From Diplocarpon mali (taxonomy: Eukaryota; Ascomycota; Leotiomycetes; Helotiales; Drepanopezizaceae): a DNA stretch of 21,178 bases. Location of the stretch: NCBI GenBank assembly GCA_024741835.1, contig JAENRP010000313.1, forward strand, positions 30,716 to 51,893, written 5' to 3'. Positions 1 to 10,604 of this stretch are shown here, one piece after another; position 1 is the stretch's first letter, and each line of letters starts with the position of its first letter. A program made the position numbers and the translations under genes. The notes under the pieces are model-generated. The model saw only the letters and a list, made by a program, of their open reading frames with translations, searched no databases and had not been told where the DNA came from.

Positions 1-122
1 AGGGTGGAGATATCCAAGCAAGAGCCGGGGGAATCTCACGGGCAGAGGAGTTTTGATGGGGAGGAGAAAGGAGAGGAATCTGTGGCTTGTCGTGAGGATG
101 GGAGGAGTGATGAAGAGGGAGA

Positions 123-146
123 TTGGACGGTTGGACGGTTGGACGG
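123..146. repeat. 8-bp tandem repeat, 3 copies
   Basis: TTGGACGG is repeated three times without a break. A fourth, diverged copy may follow (GGTGGGCTGG). It lies in the purine-rich non-coding left end. Confidence 0.85.
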
Positions 147-401
147 TGGGCTGGTAGGCCGGTCGGGAGGTATGCAAGTTCAAGTTCAAAATTTGGCCTG
201 GGGGGCCCTCTCGCTTCTGGGTGGGTCACGAGATTGTGCAGTATACGTGTATGTACTATGTACCTCTCTCCCCACGAGGTCGTGCTCCTCTTCCACAAGG
301 GGGGGGCCGGGGGACTTGGAACCTCACCACCTTTCCCCGAAGATTGGCTTTCCTGGCTGGTGGTCAGAAGTGACGAAGCGACCAGTCGAGAGAGAAGGGT
401 G

Positions 402-463
402 GCAGAGAAGGCGAGCAGAGAAGGCGAGCAGAGAAGGCGAGCAGAGAAGGCGAGCAGAGAAAG
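402..463. repeat. 13-bp tandem repeat, about 4.8 copies
   Basis: The unit GCAGAGAAGGCGA occurs four times perfectly (402-414, 415-427, 428-440, 441-453), followed by a partial copy. The unit length is not a multiple of three, so successive copies fall in different reading frames. This argues against the overlapping open frames being real protein. Confidence 0.95.
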
Positions 464-970
464 ATGGCATCGAATCGCTGGCGAGTCCCCTCATCCAGCG
501 GCTCTTTTTTTGCCCTTGGCTTGGGGATGGTCGGCTTGGTATGCTAAAAAAACCAACAGAAATCCGAAGAGCAATCCGAAGATGAAATCCCCAGCCAACG
601 TCACCGCCCTCCGAGGAGACGCCAGGAATTCTCCCCAAACATCTATCCACGACTGCGCCGCAAGACCGCGACATCCTCCTCCGCGGTAGCTGGCCCCGTC
701 CTCGAGGGGAATTTGCTGGGGGGAGACAGAGCGTACCCGTGCTATTTCGGGGATTCCGAGGATTCGTCGGACGTGCGTCGTTACGGTGGCCGCACACCAC
801 ACCAGACAAACACCGTGGACCTCGATGGAGCGAGGGCACGGAAAGCAGGGCAATGGAGCGAGGGCACGGAATGCAGGGCAATGCGATGCGATGGATTTAC
901 CTGCTGTCTAGGTATTGTGAAGGCTTGCTCCCTCTACCTCCTCGCCTCCACGCCTGAGCTCGCCGCACCT

Positions 971-1009
971 CCACCACCACCACCACCTCCTCCTCCTCCT
1001 CCTCCTCCT
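971..1009. repeat. CCA/CCT trinucleotide microsatellite
   Basis: About five CCA triplets run directly into about seven CCT triplets. The resulting poly-proline (+) or poly-glycine (-) frames are low-complexity artefacts. The tract lies in a wider pyrimidine-rich segment, as is common in fungal promoters and leaders. Confidence 0.9.
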
Positions 1010-3270
1010 TGCGCCGTCCTATCTAACCTTTCCCCAGATTGCTCTGTGCCGCGGACCTCTACAACACTCCTCTTTCGGCCGAGTCTCTTTGCCTCGGGCC
1101 TACACAACATTCCTCTTTCCCTCGAGTCCCGTCGCTCGCGAGGCAGAGGAGGAACCCTCACGGCCGCTGGATCTCGTGAAGGACTCTCTCAACTCTCCCT
1201 CCCTCACCTCGGGCAGCGGGAACCTCCCAGCTCTGAAGTCACCGATCAGCCCCCTCCCCCAACCTCTCCGCCGGGTGTTGGGATTCTGCGAAGCGCGCTC
1301 TGTTACGCCAGACTCTGCTGCGTCAGACCCCTCTATCCATCCACCTGCCTACCCTGGGCAGCTCACGTACCCATACAGGTCGAAAGACTCTCCCCCCCCC
1401 CAGGCCTCCCCGACTGCACACAGTCCTCGCGATCAAAATCCTGCAAGTAGTCCTGCAAGACGGCGCGCTGGCGATTGCCCGGGTGGATCCTTGCTTCACG
1501 GAGTTGCGCTGCCTGTCCTGAACCCGACGTGGTCACCGGAATCTCCCCTCGGAATCCCGGCGTCCTGCGCGTTCCTGACTGAATTCGCCCGGCCGCCTCG
1601 CTGTCGTTTCAGCAGGGATGGATGGAAACCCCCGCCCATCATCGCATCGGGTCTTGGAAGACAGGGTTATGCATCCAGCGCAATTTCTCCTCGTGGGCCG
1701 CCCCTCTATCGAGGTAATCACTCGGAGATAAAGAGACATGCGCAATTGGGAAGAGGCGTTCCCCCTCTGCTCGACTTCTCCACCGATTCGTGGGTCGGAA
1801 CGGATCTCTCTCACATGGACAAGTCGATCGACGAGCATCAGGTCCCCCAGCGAAGCGGCAAGTGAGGTAGCCGCCGCAGTTCATGACGGCCGAGTAGGCA
1901 GCACACTCCGGGTAACTGTATTTCGATGGTGGGGCTGTGTTCTATTTATACACCCGCCTGCTTCATGCTGATACTGTACTAGACGGCCATGCAGCTGGGG
2001 CGCCCTGCGCGTTCTCGTATATCGACTGCACTGAGTCGTACTAGCAACATGCATGGATACTTACCTGTAGGGACCGCATATAGTGGACCTTGGAGATGGG
2101 ATTCGATCCTCTGCCGTTGATTAAGATGACTTTGTCCGTCGACTCTGGGACCGACGAGATTGCTGCTGCCTCGATCTGGCAACATGATCTTGGAGTCCTG
2201 GAAAATCGGTGGAGCCAACAAACATGGCGATACAACGCAGCATCTCCCATCTTCCTCGCCACTGAGCAAGCGGTCGTTCGTCAGAGAACATGATCCCAAT
2301 ACCGGGTAGCAGGTGGGTAGGCGGGGGTAGATGAAGCAGCACCAGACCAGCTGTCACCGCAACTCCTCGAGTCGAGGCGTTTGCAAATAGAACCAATAAT
2401 TCATCTCGGCCTGCAGGGGAGAAGGAGGGAGAGAGAGGTACCGCCCACGCCGGCTCCAAGTCAGTCAAACAGACGGTCAAGAGAGTGGATTGGAAAGAAG
2501 GTCGGCCGCGTGGCTGCTGAGGCTTGCCCATCGTCACCGTCGCCGTGTGGAGGTTGTATCGAGTCCGCGATTTGCTTGGATGCGACTCGCCCAACCCACG
2601 TAGTGACGGGGGAGGAAGTTTATGCGACGGCTGTGCTACTCCCTCCCTCGGGGGAAGGCCGGTGATGAGCTCTCTGGCGTAGGCAGTCACGGCGGAGGCT
2701 AAGAAATCGAGATGGAATGTCGCGCTGGAATGTCGCGATCAGGATTCAGAGACGGGCTTGCATTGACAACTTGCGGCGGGAAGCCGACGGGCAAAGCCGC
2801 CGGGGAACTACTCATTCTTTGTCCTCTGCACTACCCCAGCAACCCGGTAGAGCGAGGACCCTTCGTATAAAGACATGAAGAAGAAGCGAACGATGAATTG
2901 AATGTAATGGAAATTGGCTCACATGACACGACATGACATAAGCCCCCTGAAGAGACAGAAGGTCCAGAATCCAGATCGCCCGGAGGAGGGACGGTGGGGC
3001 ACAGTGGGGGGTACCCGACTACCGTACTCGGGTACGGTAACCCCTTGCGTAGCACGGCGGCCCACCTTTGAACCACCTTTTTCCTTACCTCAGCTTCTCG
3101 ACTCCGGTCGGACTTCCCACGCAACCACTACGGCGAACCAAACGCCGCCGCCGCCTTCCTCTCTCGTCGAAAGGTCTCCCCCTCCCCCCCCAATCTCCAC
3201 CTCGTCTGGTCGTGAGAGATCGTGTCCTATCATCAGCATCATCGCCACCGCTTCTACCACGACCACGACC

Positions 3271-3327
3271 CATCACCACCATCACCACTTCACCTCCATC
3301 ACCACTTCACCTTCATCACCATCATCA
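3271..3327 (+). repeat. CAT/CAC-rich simple repeat
   Basis: Degenerate CATCACCAC triplets include a 17-bp unit, CCATCACCACTTCACCT, present twice in tandem. The repeat lies inside the putative OPY2 leader. Confidence 0.8.
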
Positions 3328-3599
3328 AAACCATCGTCAGCATTACCCCCGCTCCCACCCATCTCCCACGATCTCTGCCACCATCTCCCCCCCAACGATA
3401 TCTTCGCCTGCACTCTTCGCCGGCAGTCATCGCCGGCAGTCATCGCGGGTTATCATCGCTGGCGTCCCTCCCGTGCGACTCGCGAGGCGTCACGTCGATG
3501 TCGATGTAGGCCTGTGGCTCTCAGTCACATTCGATTAGAGCTTGTTCTCTCTCACATTCGTTCCCTCTCCCAACCTGCCAAACAACTCAAGCTCCCCTC

Positions 3600-3653
3600 A
3601 TGGGACCGCGCTCCTTTCACAATAATTCGCTCTTCACCCGGAAATCGCGGTAA
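3600..3653 (+). promoter_or_regulatory. Upstream ORF in OPY2 leader (17 codons)
   Basis: ATG at 3600 opens a 17-codon frame ending in TAA at 3651-3653, which is 228 nt before the OPY2 ATG. No other ATG intervenes. A still smaller frame, ATG-TCG-ATG-TAG, sits near 3498-3509. If transcription starts upstream of these, they could lower translation of OPY2. Whether they lie in the mature mRNA is unknown. Confidence 0.4.
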
Positions 3654-3881
3654 CAATCCAGAGGCTCTGTATCCGCGATACAGCTTCTCGACCTGGCTAC
3701 CTTCGAAGCTTGCCGCAACTCCGAAACGAACTGTTCGTCTGATAATCCCCGGAACGCCCAGCAGTAATACGGACGGACCCTCACCCACCACCCTTGCCCA
3801 CCCCGACTCTGAGATACACGCTGCAGCCCTCCGCAGGACCATACGACTGCCTATTGTTCAACTATAATCACGCTGCATAAG

Positions 3882-5134
3882 ATGGCGTACGCCGGCTCAG
3901 GTTCGTATCCCAATACATAGGAACACCTTGCTCGCGCATTAATCACCCCACAGTTGCCTTCGAGAGTCTGTTCCGACGATGCGTGGGATGTGATGGAACG
4001 ACGCCTGCCTGCCCTCCATCATGCCCTGAAGGTCAAATCTGCTCACTGATCCCGCCAACCTGTGACTCCTGCCAGAAAACTGTCTGCGTCGAGTCGGTGA
4101 CAACACCCTCCACAATCAGCCCCTCCAAATCGTCGGATTCTGGTCCGAATACCGGAGCGATCGTTGGTGGAGTCGTCGGAGGCGTGGCTCTGATCGCCAT
4201 TGCAACATATCTCGTCTGGAGATTCTGCATCAAGACGAAGAGGCAATACGAGCAGGAGAGTTGGGCCGACGATCAGGATGAGGAAATGGAGGCAGAGAAG
4301 GACTTTGCAATGAGACGGGATGCAAGATCCTCCACACATACCGTTGGGTCGATAGCTTCGACTGTTCTCACCCGAGCTTCCAACATTATCCAGATTGCGT
4401 ATATTCCTGGCGTCACCAATCGATCCACGCCATCCACGCCCGGTCTTCTGGTTCCACCCGTCCCCCCGATTCCGATTGCCTTGTCGGAGGCCAGCACCCC
4501 CCGCTACGAACAGGAACACTTCTTCATGCCGGGTGATCTCAGGGACTCGACATACTCCGGCTGCAGTGACCGAACATCCTACGCCAGAACGAGTGTGGGA
4601 TCCACGATATACGCGAAAAACGCAATAGTTTCCTCGGTACCCGCTCAGACGATGATCAGGGGCAAGGCAGCCGTTGTCAGTGTCAAGTCGAGTGCCAACC
4701 AGTCCGGCGAATTGACGCCGCCTGTTCCGAGAGTCGATTATAACCGTTTCGGCCCCGGTCGCCCTGCCAGCCCTGCATTTAGCGTCGGATCTACTTTCCT
4801 CAACAGCGCAAGCACCGCTACAGCTACGCAAGTGAGACCTCAAGTTGTTAAAGTTGTGAGCGCGCAAAAGAAGCCAAGTCCCAATCCTTCTATAGCCGAG
4901 GATGAGACACTCCGTGCGAGCGCTCTCCCGCGAGACTCGGGGGCCATCACAATCATCGACGATACCCCAACCATGGAGCAAAGACCATTTCTTGATGCTG
5001 CCACTGCGCATCAGTCAACCGATAGCCATCTCAGCGCGGTCATCGAAGAAGCATCCGCGAAGAAAGTGGCTGGGGAGCCCCAGACACCAAGGACCGGGAC
5101 TCCTTTTGGGGATGAGAACGAAGTGAAGGAGTGA
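3882..5134 (+). CDS. OPY2: Opy2-like membrane anchor of the HOG/filamentation MAPK pathways
   Basis: CDS model join(3882..3900, 3954..5134), 399 aa. Known family role: Opy2 is a single-pass plasma-membrane protein that recruits the adaptor Ste50, and so Ste11, for osmostress and filamentation signalling. Seen here: a short N-terminus, then a Cys-rich domain with eight cysteines (C16, C19, C26, C30, C36, C43, C46, C51) in the CxxC...CP..C..G..C...TC..C....C pattern of the Opy2 N-terminal domain. A Ser/Thr-rich linker and a glycine-rich hydrophobic segment (about 75-95) follow, with Arg/Lys after it. The roughly 300-residue tail is Ser/Thr/Pro-rich and includes ASNIIQIAYIPGVTNR (148-163), which I recall as conserved in filamentous fungi. 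There is no cleavable signal peptide. The start is chosen because splicing a 53-nt intron joins ATG 3882 in frame and supplies C16, the first domain cysteine. It is convergent with the apsA-like gene. Confidence 0.88.
3901..3953 (+). other. OPY2: Intron 1 of OPY2 (53 nt)
   Basis: The donor is GTTCGT at 3901 and the acceptor ends in CAG at 3951-3953. The intron splits a valine codon after its first base (G|TT). Splicing yields MAYAGS-V-AFESLFRRCVGC, which restores the first cysteine of the Cys-rich domain. The exon 2 frame has no ATG before the domain, so an intronless model would have to start at GTG 3983 and would lose C16. The branch site is weak. Confidence 0.8.
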
Positions 5135-6325
5135 TGGGATTCTTTCTGGTGATGATTACTCCATGGAGAGGCCTCTGCTGTGACTTGAGCGGCTTCGCAG
5201 AGGGGAAATCATCTTATCCTTTTGTTCAAACTCGAAGAGTACTCTTGTATCTTGAGCAAAAATGGCGGGCGTGTGTAGGGTTTGGCCGTCCTCAGAGAGG
5301 GCGGAGTTAGTCCCTAGAAGATGACTTTGTCGCCGAAGTTTACAGGTCGGAGTGATTGTCTTGTTAGGGGTCGATGTACGAGAGCAAGTCACTCTTGCAC
5401 AAGTGAGACTGGACGTCAAACCTTTGTTCGGACCCATTTTTCTCCAAATCATCCCCTTTCTCCATTGTTTTCATTCTTCTAGTAGCAAGGGAACTGCAGC
5501 TCGGGTTGTTAGCTGCTGCTTCTCGAACATTGAATCAAGCGCGTCAACAGCCTTGCAGCCCCTAGTCAGGCCTCAAGCACGATGCTTCTCGAGGTAGGAA
5601 CAACTTGGAAGCTATCCAGACCAAGAACATGAGGTATTCCGCCTCACGGGACCTTCTACCCTCCTAAGAGGACGCTTCCGGACGCTACAAAGTGGGAACT
5701 ACCCGATAGGTCTCGGTTGCTTCGATAGCTTTGTTTTACGATCCAAAAAACAAGAAAAAGAGGGGTGGAAACATCTCATAGGTGTTACAGATAAGCGCCG
5801 CAACCCTAATACAGTAGAGTAGCAAGTAAGCTTCCATTCCATTCTAAATCCATTTTCGCGAATTGAAGAGGAAAAAGGGTGTCCCTACGGTCTCCTCTGG
5901 TTCAGCTTCCTTTTGCGCAGCGAACAACGTGGTGCAATCAATCTTAGAGATGACTACATGCAACCTACCTCTACTTTGCGAGAGGGACGGATAGTATGAG
6001 AACAGGCGAAAGCGGATACAGTCGACATGCATATGCAAGCGTTTACTTTTAGGAGCGGTTGCAAGCGAAAATCAAGAGCGAGCGCCACCATACGTAGTTC
6101 TAGAGCCCACGGTAGTATGGGATACAGATATTGAAAGAAATTGAGAGAACGACGTGGTCGGGAGAAGCGAAGGACCAATACATGGTACATCTAAAGCAAG
6201 CCTGCTGCGAGTCAACTCCACGAATCCGGTACCCGCCTACACCCGAGCCCAAGCCCACTTATACATATTTGATGTACGATATGTCCCATGCACATCTCTG
6301 GCCTCGCGTGTCCTAAGCCGCACTC
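5135..6325. other. Convergent intergenic spacer, no gene seen
   Basis: This 1.19 kb lies between the stop codons of two convergent genes and should hold both 3' UTRs. The open frames here are short, lack family features and lie on both strands. No tRNA, repeat or clear terminator motif was recognised. Confidence 0.6.
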
Positions 6326-9300
6326 TCAAAACCCTCGGAAGGGATCATGGCAACACCCGCTATCGAAGTGGCGATGTTCTTCCTCACCCGCTGTCTTGTT
6401 GCCGCCGAAGAATTCTTCGCTCCGCCTTCCTCTGCTAAAATAGAAGCTTTCTCTGTTCATACTACGTTGGTGCCTCTCCTTGCTGTATCGACGATAGTTG
6501 CCTGCCAGATCCATCTCGTCCTGCTCATCAGGGAAATCGTCGAAGCGGTTCAGCGCGACAGGGCTGATGAATGCTTCCATTCGCATAGTACCCACCGCAT
6601 CGAAGAAGTTATTTACGACTGCGCCCGGCCGATTGCCGGCATCCGAGGAACGGATTGAGGAGTGCCCGCTTACACTCGTGTTCAGCTGGCCAGCTGTGCA
6701 GCTTGATGGATGGAATTGGGGCTGGTAGATATCGGACGGGCCGCTGGTGTGACCGCTCATGCCTGCAGTGTTTGATGTTTGGACGTGTCCGCTGCTAGCG
6801 GGACCAGAGAAGCCACGGAAAGAGGGGGGAGGAGGGACACGACCACCGGTGTTGCTGCGTTTTCTGCCGTGGGTTGGGGCAGATGGAATGCTGCCAAGGC
6901 CTCCCTGCCTCCTGTCCAAGAAGCGTGGGACGACGGGTGGCTTTGCTGAAACTTCGGGAACGATTGGGTCGCTGCGTGAATAGACAGACTCGGTTTCTCG
7001 AATGCTGTTCTCCTTATAAGAGGATGGTACTCTTGTTGGACCATGCTGGGCAAGGACTGTTTTGCCTTTTGCGACTCGGATGGAGTCTCGGATTCCACCT
7101 CTGCAGAGGCGACGAACCTGACTAGGAGACTCAAAATCCGGTATTGAAGCTCCAGGGAGTGGAAGCGGTGCCTGCGAAATCTCGGGTAGGGCTTGCGAGG
7201 AGTGTGCGAGGAAGGACAAAGCCGTGAGCCAGGTGTAATGGCGTTCAGGGGAGGTTGCCGTAAATTTGAGAGCACGTGTTGGGGTCAAGATCAAAATCGA
7301 CCTGTTAAATAACGGTGGAGATCCCCTTGGGGGTGCATTATCATCCTTCACATCCAGAACAGATTGGATCGTCACTGTAACTGTTAGCAAATATCTTCCG
7401 ATCGAGCAGAGTCCACTGACACTTTCGCCCAGTCTTGCCCATCAGTGCCGAACCAGATGTAGGCTGCTTGCTGCTCCACATCACAGCTCTCTCATAAGGT
7501 GCGAGCCAGACCCAACGCTTGTGGCGTATGCCGTTCGCATTGTCACCCTCGATGCCGTTTGATTCAGCTACACCAAAGGACTTGCGCCGTCTGACATACT
7601 TGAACATCCACTCGCCCACCATTGTCTGTGCAATCGCATCAACGACACTCGAAGCATTTTTCACAGTTCCAAATGAGGTACTACCAGTGTTAAATGTGTT
7701 TGTAGTTCTAGTTGTATTGGTAGTTCTGACTGTGTTCGTAGAGGGCTGTTGCCTCTGATGGGAACGGTATCGCCGACTACCCGTCTCTCGCACGTATCGT
7801 GGCATCGTCGCTTCGCTGCTTGGCATTGGGCGTGGCTGAGGACTTCTGGGAGCTTCAGTAGATGCCGACATTGGTGGCGGCGAACGACTCCTGTAACGTC
7901 GATGACTACCAGGGCCCCCTCTGGTGATTGTGGCAGCTGATCTGACTCTTCGAATGCTGTTTGTCCGATGAAGACCTCCACTGCAAGAACCGGGTCTCCG
8001 TGCCCAAATTGGACTTCGCATTCCGTCACTGGGGGCACTGGCACTGATCAGAGGCCGCCTAGAGCTGGCTCTCGTCGGAATCGGAAAAGGAGGCACCTTC
8101 TCAGTCTCTGGAGGACTTGAGCTGCGAGCAGGTCCTTGATGGGCAGCAACACCGCTGTGTATCAGAGCAGCTCGGCGCATTGTACCCGGCCTGTTGTTTG
8201 CGGCCATTCTCAGTGGCTTGTCAAGCTGACGAGCAGTACCCCTGGTGGACCTCGATGGAAGCTCCTGCACCTCCCGAGAAAGCTCTCCATTGAATCTGTT
8301 TCTTACATGTCGGGAATTTCTTCCTTCGACGTCTTGGGAGGACTCCGGTGTCTCGTTAGATCCCATAAGTTCAGAGACTGAGACCGGCGGTGGCGAAGCT
8401 CCTTTGCTCGATCTGTACCCGCCTATGTGGGGTTTCGGAGCAGATAACGCAGTCCTGTAGCCATTGTCGCTCACGTCGCCGTCCGCAAAATCCTCCCCAT
8501 CGTCAGAACTCACATTTTCGAATCCCGCGAACAGACTACTGATTCGGTGCGGTCGTCGGATCGATGTCCTTTCCTTGGACGTCAATGGACCATCGTCGTT
8601 GTTCCCAGGATAAGCGTCCCTAGTCCGGCTGAGCGATTGCGGTGGCGACGATGGAATCTCTTGTTCCAGGCTCTTGTGACTCCTCATGCGACGTGGATTT
8701 CTGGGCGGTAGGTTCCCAGGCACAGGAGAAAAGCGTTTGTTCTGCTGTTCCTCGAACGGCTCTGGTGAGGGGGGTGCCGAGGAGATTGCAGACGGTTGGA
8801 GGTGGGGCGGAAGCAAATTTAGTCGCTGCGCTACTCGAATCTCTTCGGTTTGCACCGAGACCGATCGGCTCGACATTGATGGATGCACAGAAGCCTGGCA
8901 CCCAGCATCTCTGAAAAACTGGGGGAGTAACGGCTCATGCGGCGTGGCAGGAACGGAGTTTGGCGGATGAAGTTGAATGGATGGAATTGCGACGGGTGAC
9001 GGCGGCAGGGCACGTCGAGCCGACGGGAGCGGTGTTTGGACTCCTGAGAGATCTGTTTGCGTCGAAATTGAGATCGTTGCCTGTACCTGATCTTCATCTG
9101 GCGTATGTGGCGGAGCGTCGGTCGGTGATTTAGGTGTCCAGGGGGGACTCATTGGATCTTCCAAGGTTTGCGATGCGGAGGACACCATCGATAGAGATAT
9201 CGGATGGTCGATAATTAACGGCGGAGTTGCATGCACACGCTTCCGTCTCTGGTTTGCCTCAATCTCACATTCTCGAGGGATTACTGATTCTTGCAGTCGC

Positions 9301-10604
9301 TCGAACTTTGCAGTCGTAATGCCACTAACCGGCCATATGTCGATAACCGACGCATGGTTCACCACCGAGAGATGTGGTGACGGAGGAGGCGAGAATTGGA
9401 TACCAGTATCGGTATAGTCAAGTTTGAGTGGTACCGTCTCGTCGTCTTCCAATATTCCATCCTCGAATTTGTCGGGGACGACGTGCTGTGCGAGACTCCT
9501 TCCTCCTGTAGTGCTGCTGGGTCGGATGAGACTGTCAATGCTCTGCGTGCGACGGCGTTGATTTCGGGAAACAATACTTTCGCGGCTCTGGCTCCGCCTC
9601 TGTCGGACAGACGTCACACTCTCGCGACCATCATGATCAGCCTGATCCTCGTCTTCACCCAGCTCCAATTCCTCTGCCAGGCTCAGACTCGTGAGTTTGC
9701 TCTCTCCATAACTATTCAAAACGCTAAGCATTGAGAATCGTATACAACTGTTCGTCAAACTCATGGCCCGAATACTTTCAGTGTCGCTCCCCAGGACGTG
9801 GCAATTGATCGAGTCCCTCGACGCGTCTTCACTTTCGCTTTCGTTCAGATGTTCGCTATTTCGAGATTGGTAAGTTGAAACTTCATCCAAGACAGCTTTC
9901 AAGCGTGTTTCGGCAACATGAGCCCTGCGTTCGAGTTTCCTCTTTTCCTCTTCCCAGTTATCCTTATCTCTAGACCATAACTCATGAGTTCGATCAGAGT
10001 CCTCTTCCTGCCTGCGAAGCTTCTTTTGCGCAGCCTCGATTCGTCGCTTGTACTCGGAGTTAGACTCCACGGCTCCGTCTCGTTCCTTGGCAGCCTCTCT
10101 GAGAGCAGCTGAAGAGCTCCCCTCTAACAGAGTTAACTGGCGCTTCAGAGACCTGTTTTCTTTCGATATTTCCGCCAAGTTAGAATCTAATTCTTCGTGT
10201 ACTCCTCGACTGTCGTGAAGATCTATCTCCAATAGTTCAATAGTCCTGATCTTCTCTTCTTGGTCCCTCCTGAGTGCAAGGATCTCAGAAACCAAGTTTG
10301 CATGTAGAGTTGGGGTGAACCTTCTCGGGTCGAGTATTGAAATACTGACGGATGTGTCAGCCCTACGTGACTGCTGGGAGGGAGCTGTCACTTACCTCTC
10401 ATCAACGTTTACATCATTGGACCCGCGACGAAGTCTTTCATCATTGGGCAACGGCGGAGGCGAGGATGAGCTTGGAGAATTGGACTTCGGACGCGAGGAA
10501 CGGCGGGACCCACGAGACGGAGTGCGGCTCGGTGTCCCCATCGGACTCGGAAGGGAACCTTGAGCAGCCGTAGCACACTCATCTTCGGTTTCCCACGCAT
10601 TCAT
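6326..10604 (-). CDS. apsA: ApsA/Num1/Mcp5-like cortical PH-domain protein
   Basis: CDS model complement(join(6326..7374, 7421..10344, 10396..10604)), 1393 aa. Known family role: ApsA (Aspergillus), Num1 (yeast) and Mcp5 (fission yeast) bind plasma-membrane phosphoinositides through a C-terminal PH domain and anchor dynein, and mitochondria in yeast, at the cortex for nuclear positioning. Seen here: a Ser/Pro/Arg-rich N-terminus (1-65), then the family block DESISILDPRRFTPTLHANL leading into a charged coiled coil (about 87-230). A long disordered Ser/Pro middle carries several xQT motifs. A Thr/Asn-rich stretch (about 938-960) precedes the PH domain (about 978-1105), which has GEWMFKYVRRRKSFG, RHKRWVWLAPYERAVMWSSK and RSILILTPTRALKFTA. 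A Ser/Pro tail ends in DPFRGF. ATG 10604 is the first in-frame ATG after an in-frame stop at 10638-10640. It is somewhat shorter than I recall for A. nidulans ApsA, and extra 5' exons are possible. Confidence 0.9.
7375..7420 (-). other. apsA: Intron 2 of the apsA-like gene (46 nt), inside the PH domain
   Basis: On the - strand the donor is GTCAGT and the acceptor TTACAG, with a CTAAC branch-like sequence just upstream. Splicing joins codon TT|G-type halves (T + TG) to give GRKLTIQSVLDVKDD, the expected PH-domain reading. An alternative AG six bases upstream would give GRKFTVTIQ, two residues longer, but lies within the branch motif and is less likely. Confidence 0.85.
10345..10395 (-). other. 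apsA: Intron 1 of the apsA-like gene (51 nt)
   Basis: On the - strand the donor is a consensus GTAAGT and the acceptor ends in CAG, with CTGAC as branch candidate. Joining GAG-AG to T-ATT-TCA gives NDVNVDESISILDPRRF, matching the conserved N-terminal block of the family. Without splicing the first exon stops at TAA directly after NVDER. Confidence 0.9.

Larger units (their letters stand above)
1..3059. other. Gene-free upstream region
   Basis: No coding region here can be defended. The long open frames at about 713-1450 and 1089-1865 overlap in different frames and are low-complexity (Pro, Ser, Arg rich). The second has no ATG until its last 16 codons (ATG at 1815). The + strand is purine-rich at 50-470 and pyrimidine-rich at about 950-1400, which fits promoter and leader DNA. 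On the - strand a CT-rich tract near 2416-2445 precedes a short ATG frame (2291 down to 2121) and a good donor-like GTAAGT follows near 2067, but no continuation exon is recognisable. A TATAAATA box lies on the - strand near 1945. An unrecognised short or non-coding transcript cannot be excluded. Confidence 0.5.
3060..3881 (+). promoter_or_regulatory. Putative OPY2 promoter-proximal region and 5' leader
   Basis: This segment is strongly C/T-rich on the + strand and low in G, with many short CT and CA runs. Such composition is typical around transcription starts and in 5' leaders of filamentous ascomycetes. Apart from short upstream ATG frames it has no ATG between 3603 and the OPY2 start at 3882. 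The 317-codon open frame crossing it is low-complexity and is interpreted here as untranslated. The exact transcription start cannot be read from sequence. Confidence 0.45.

Noticed and set aside
1089..1865. 258-codon open frame on the + strand
   Set aside because: It begins at TTG and its first ATG is at 1815, only 16 codons before the stop. Composition is Pro/Ser-rich and it overlaps another long low-complexity frame. A donor-like GTGAGG near the end leads to no convincing second exon.
2095..2113. B-box-like GATTCGATCC suggesting a tRNA
   Set aside because: The flanking bases do not form a T-arm, and no acceptor or anticodon arm can be drawn around it.
2914..3867. 317-codon open frame on the + strand just before OPY2
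   Set aside because: It is low-complexity Ser/Pro/His from CT- and CAC-rich DNA, with several overlapping frames equally open. It is better explained as promoter and leader.
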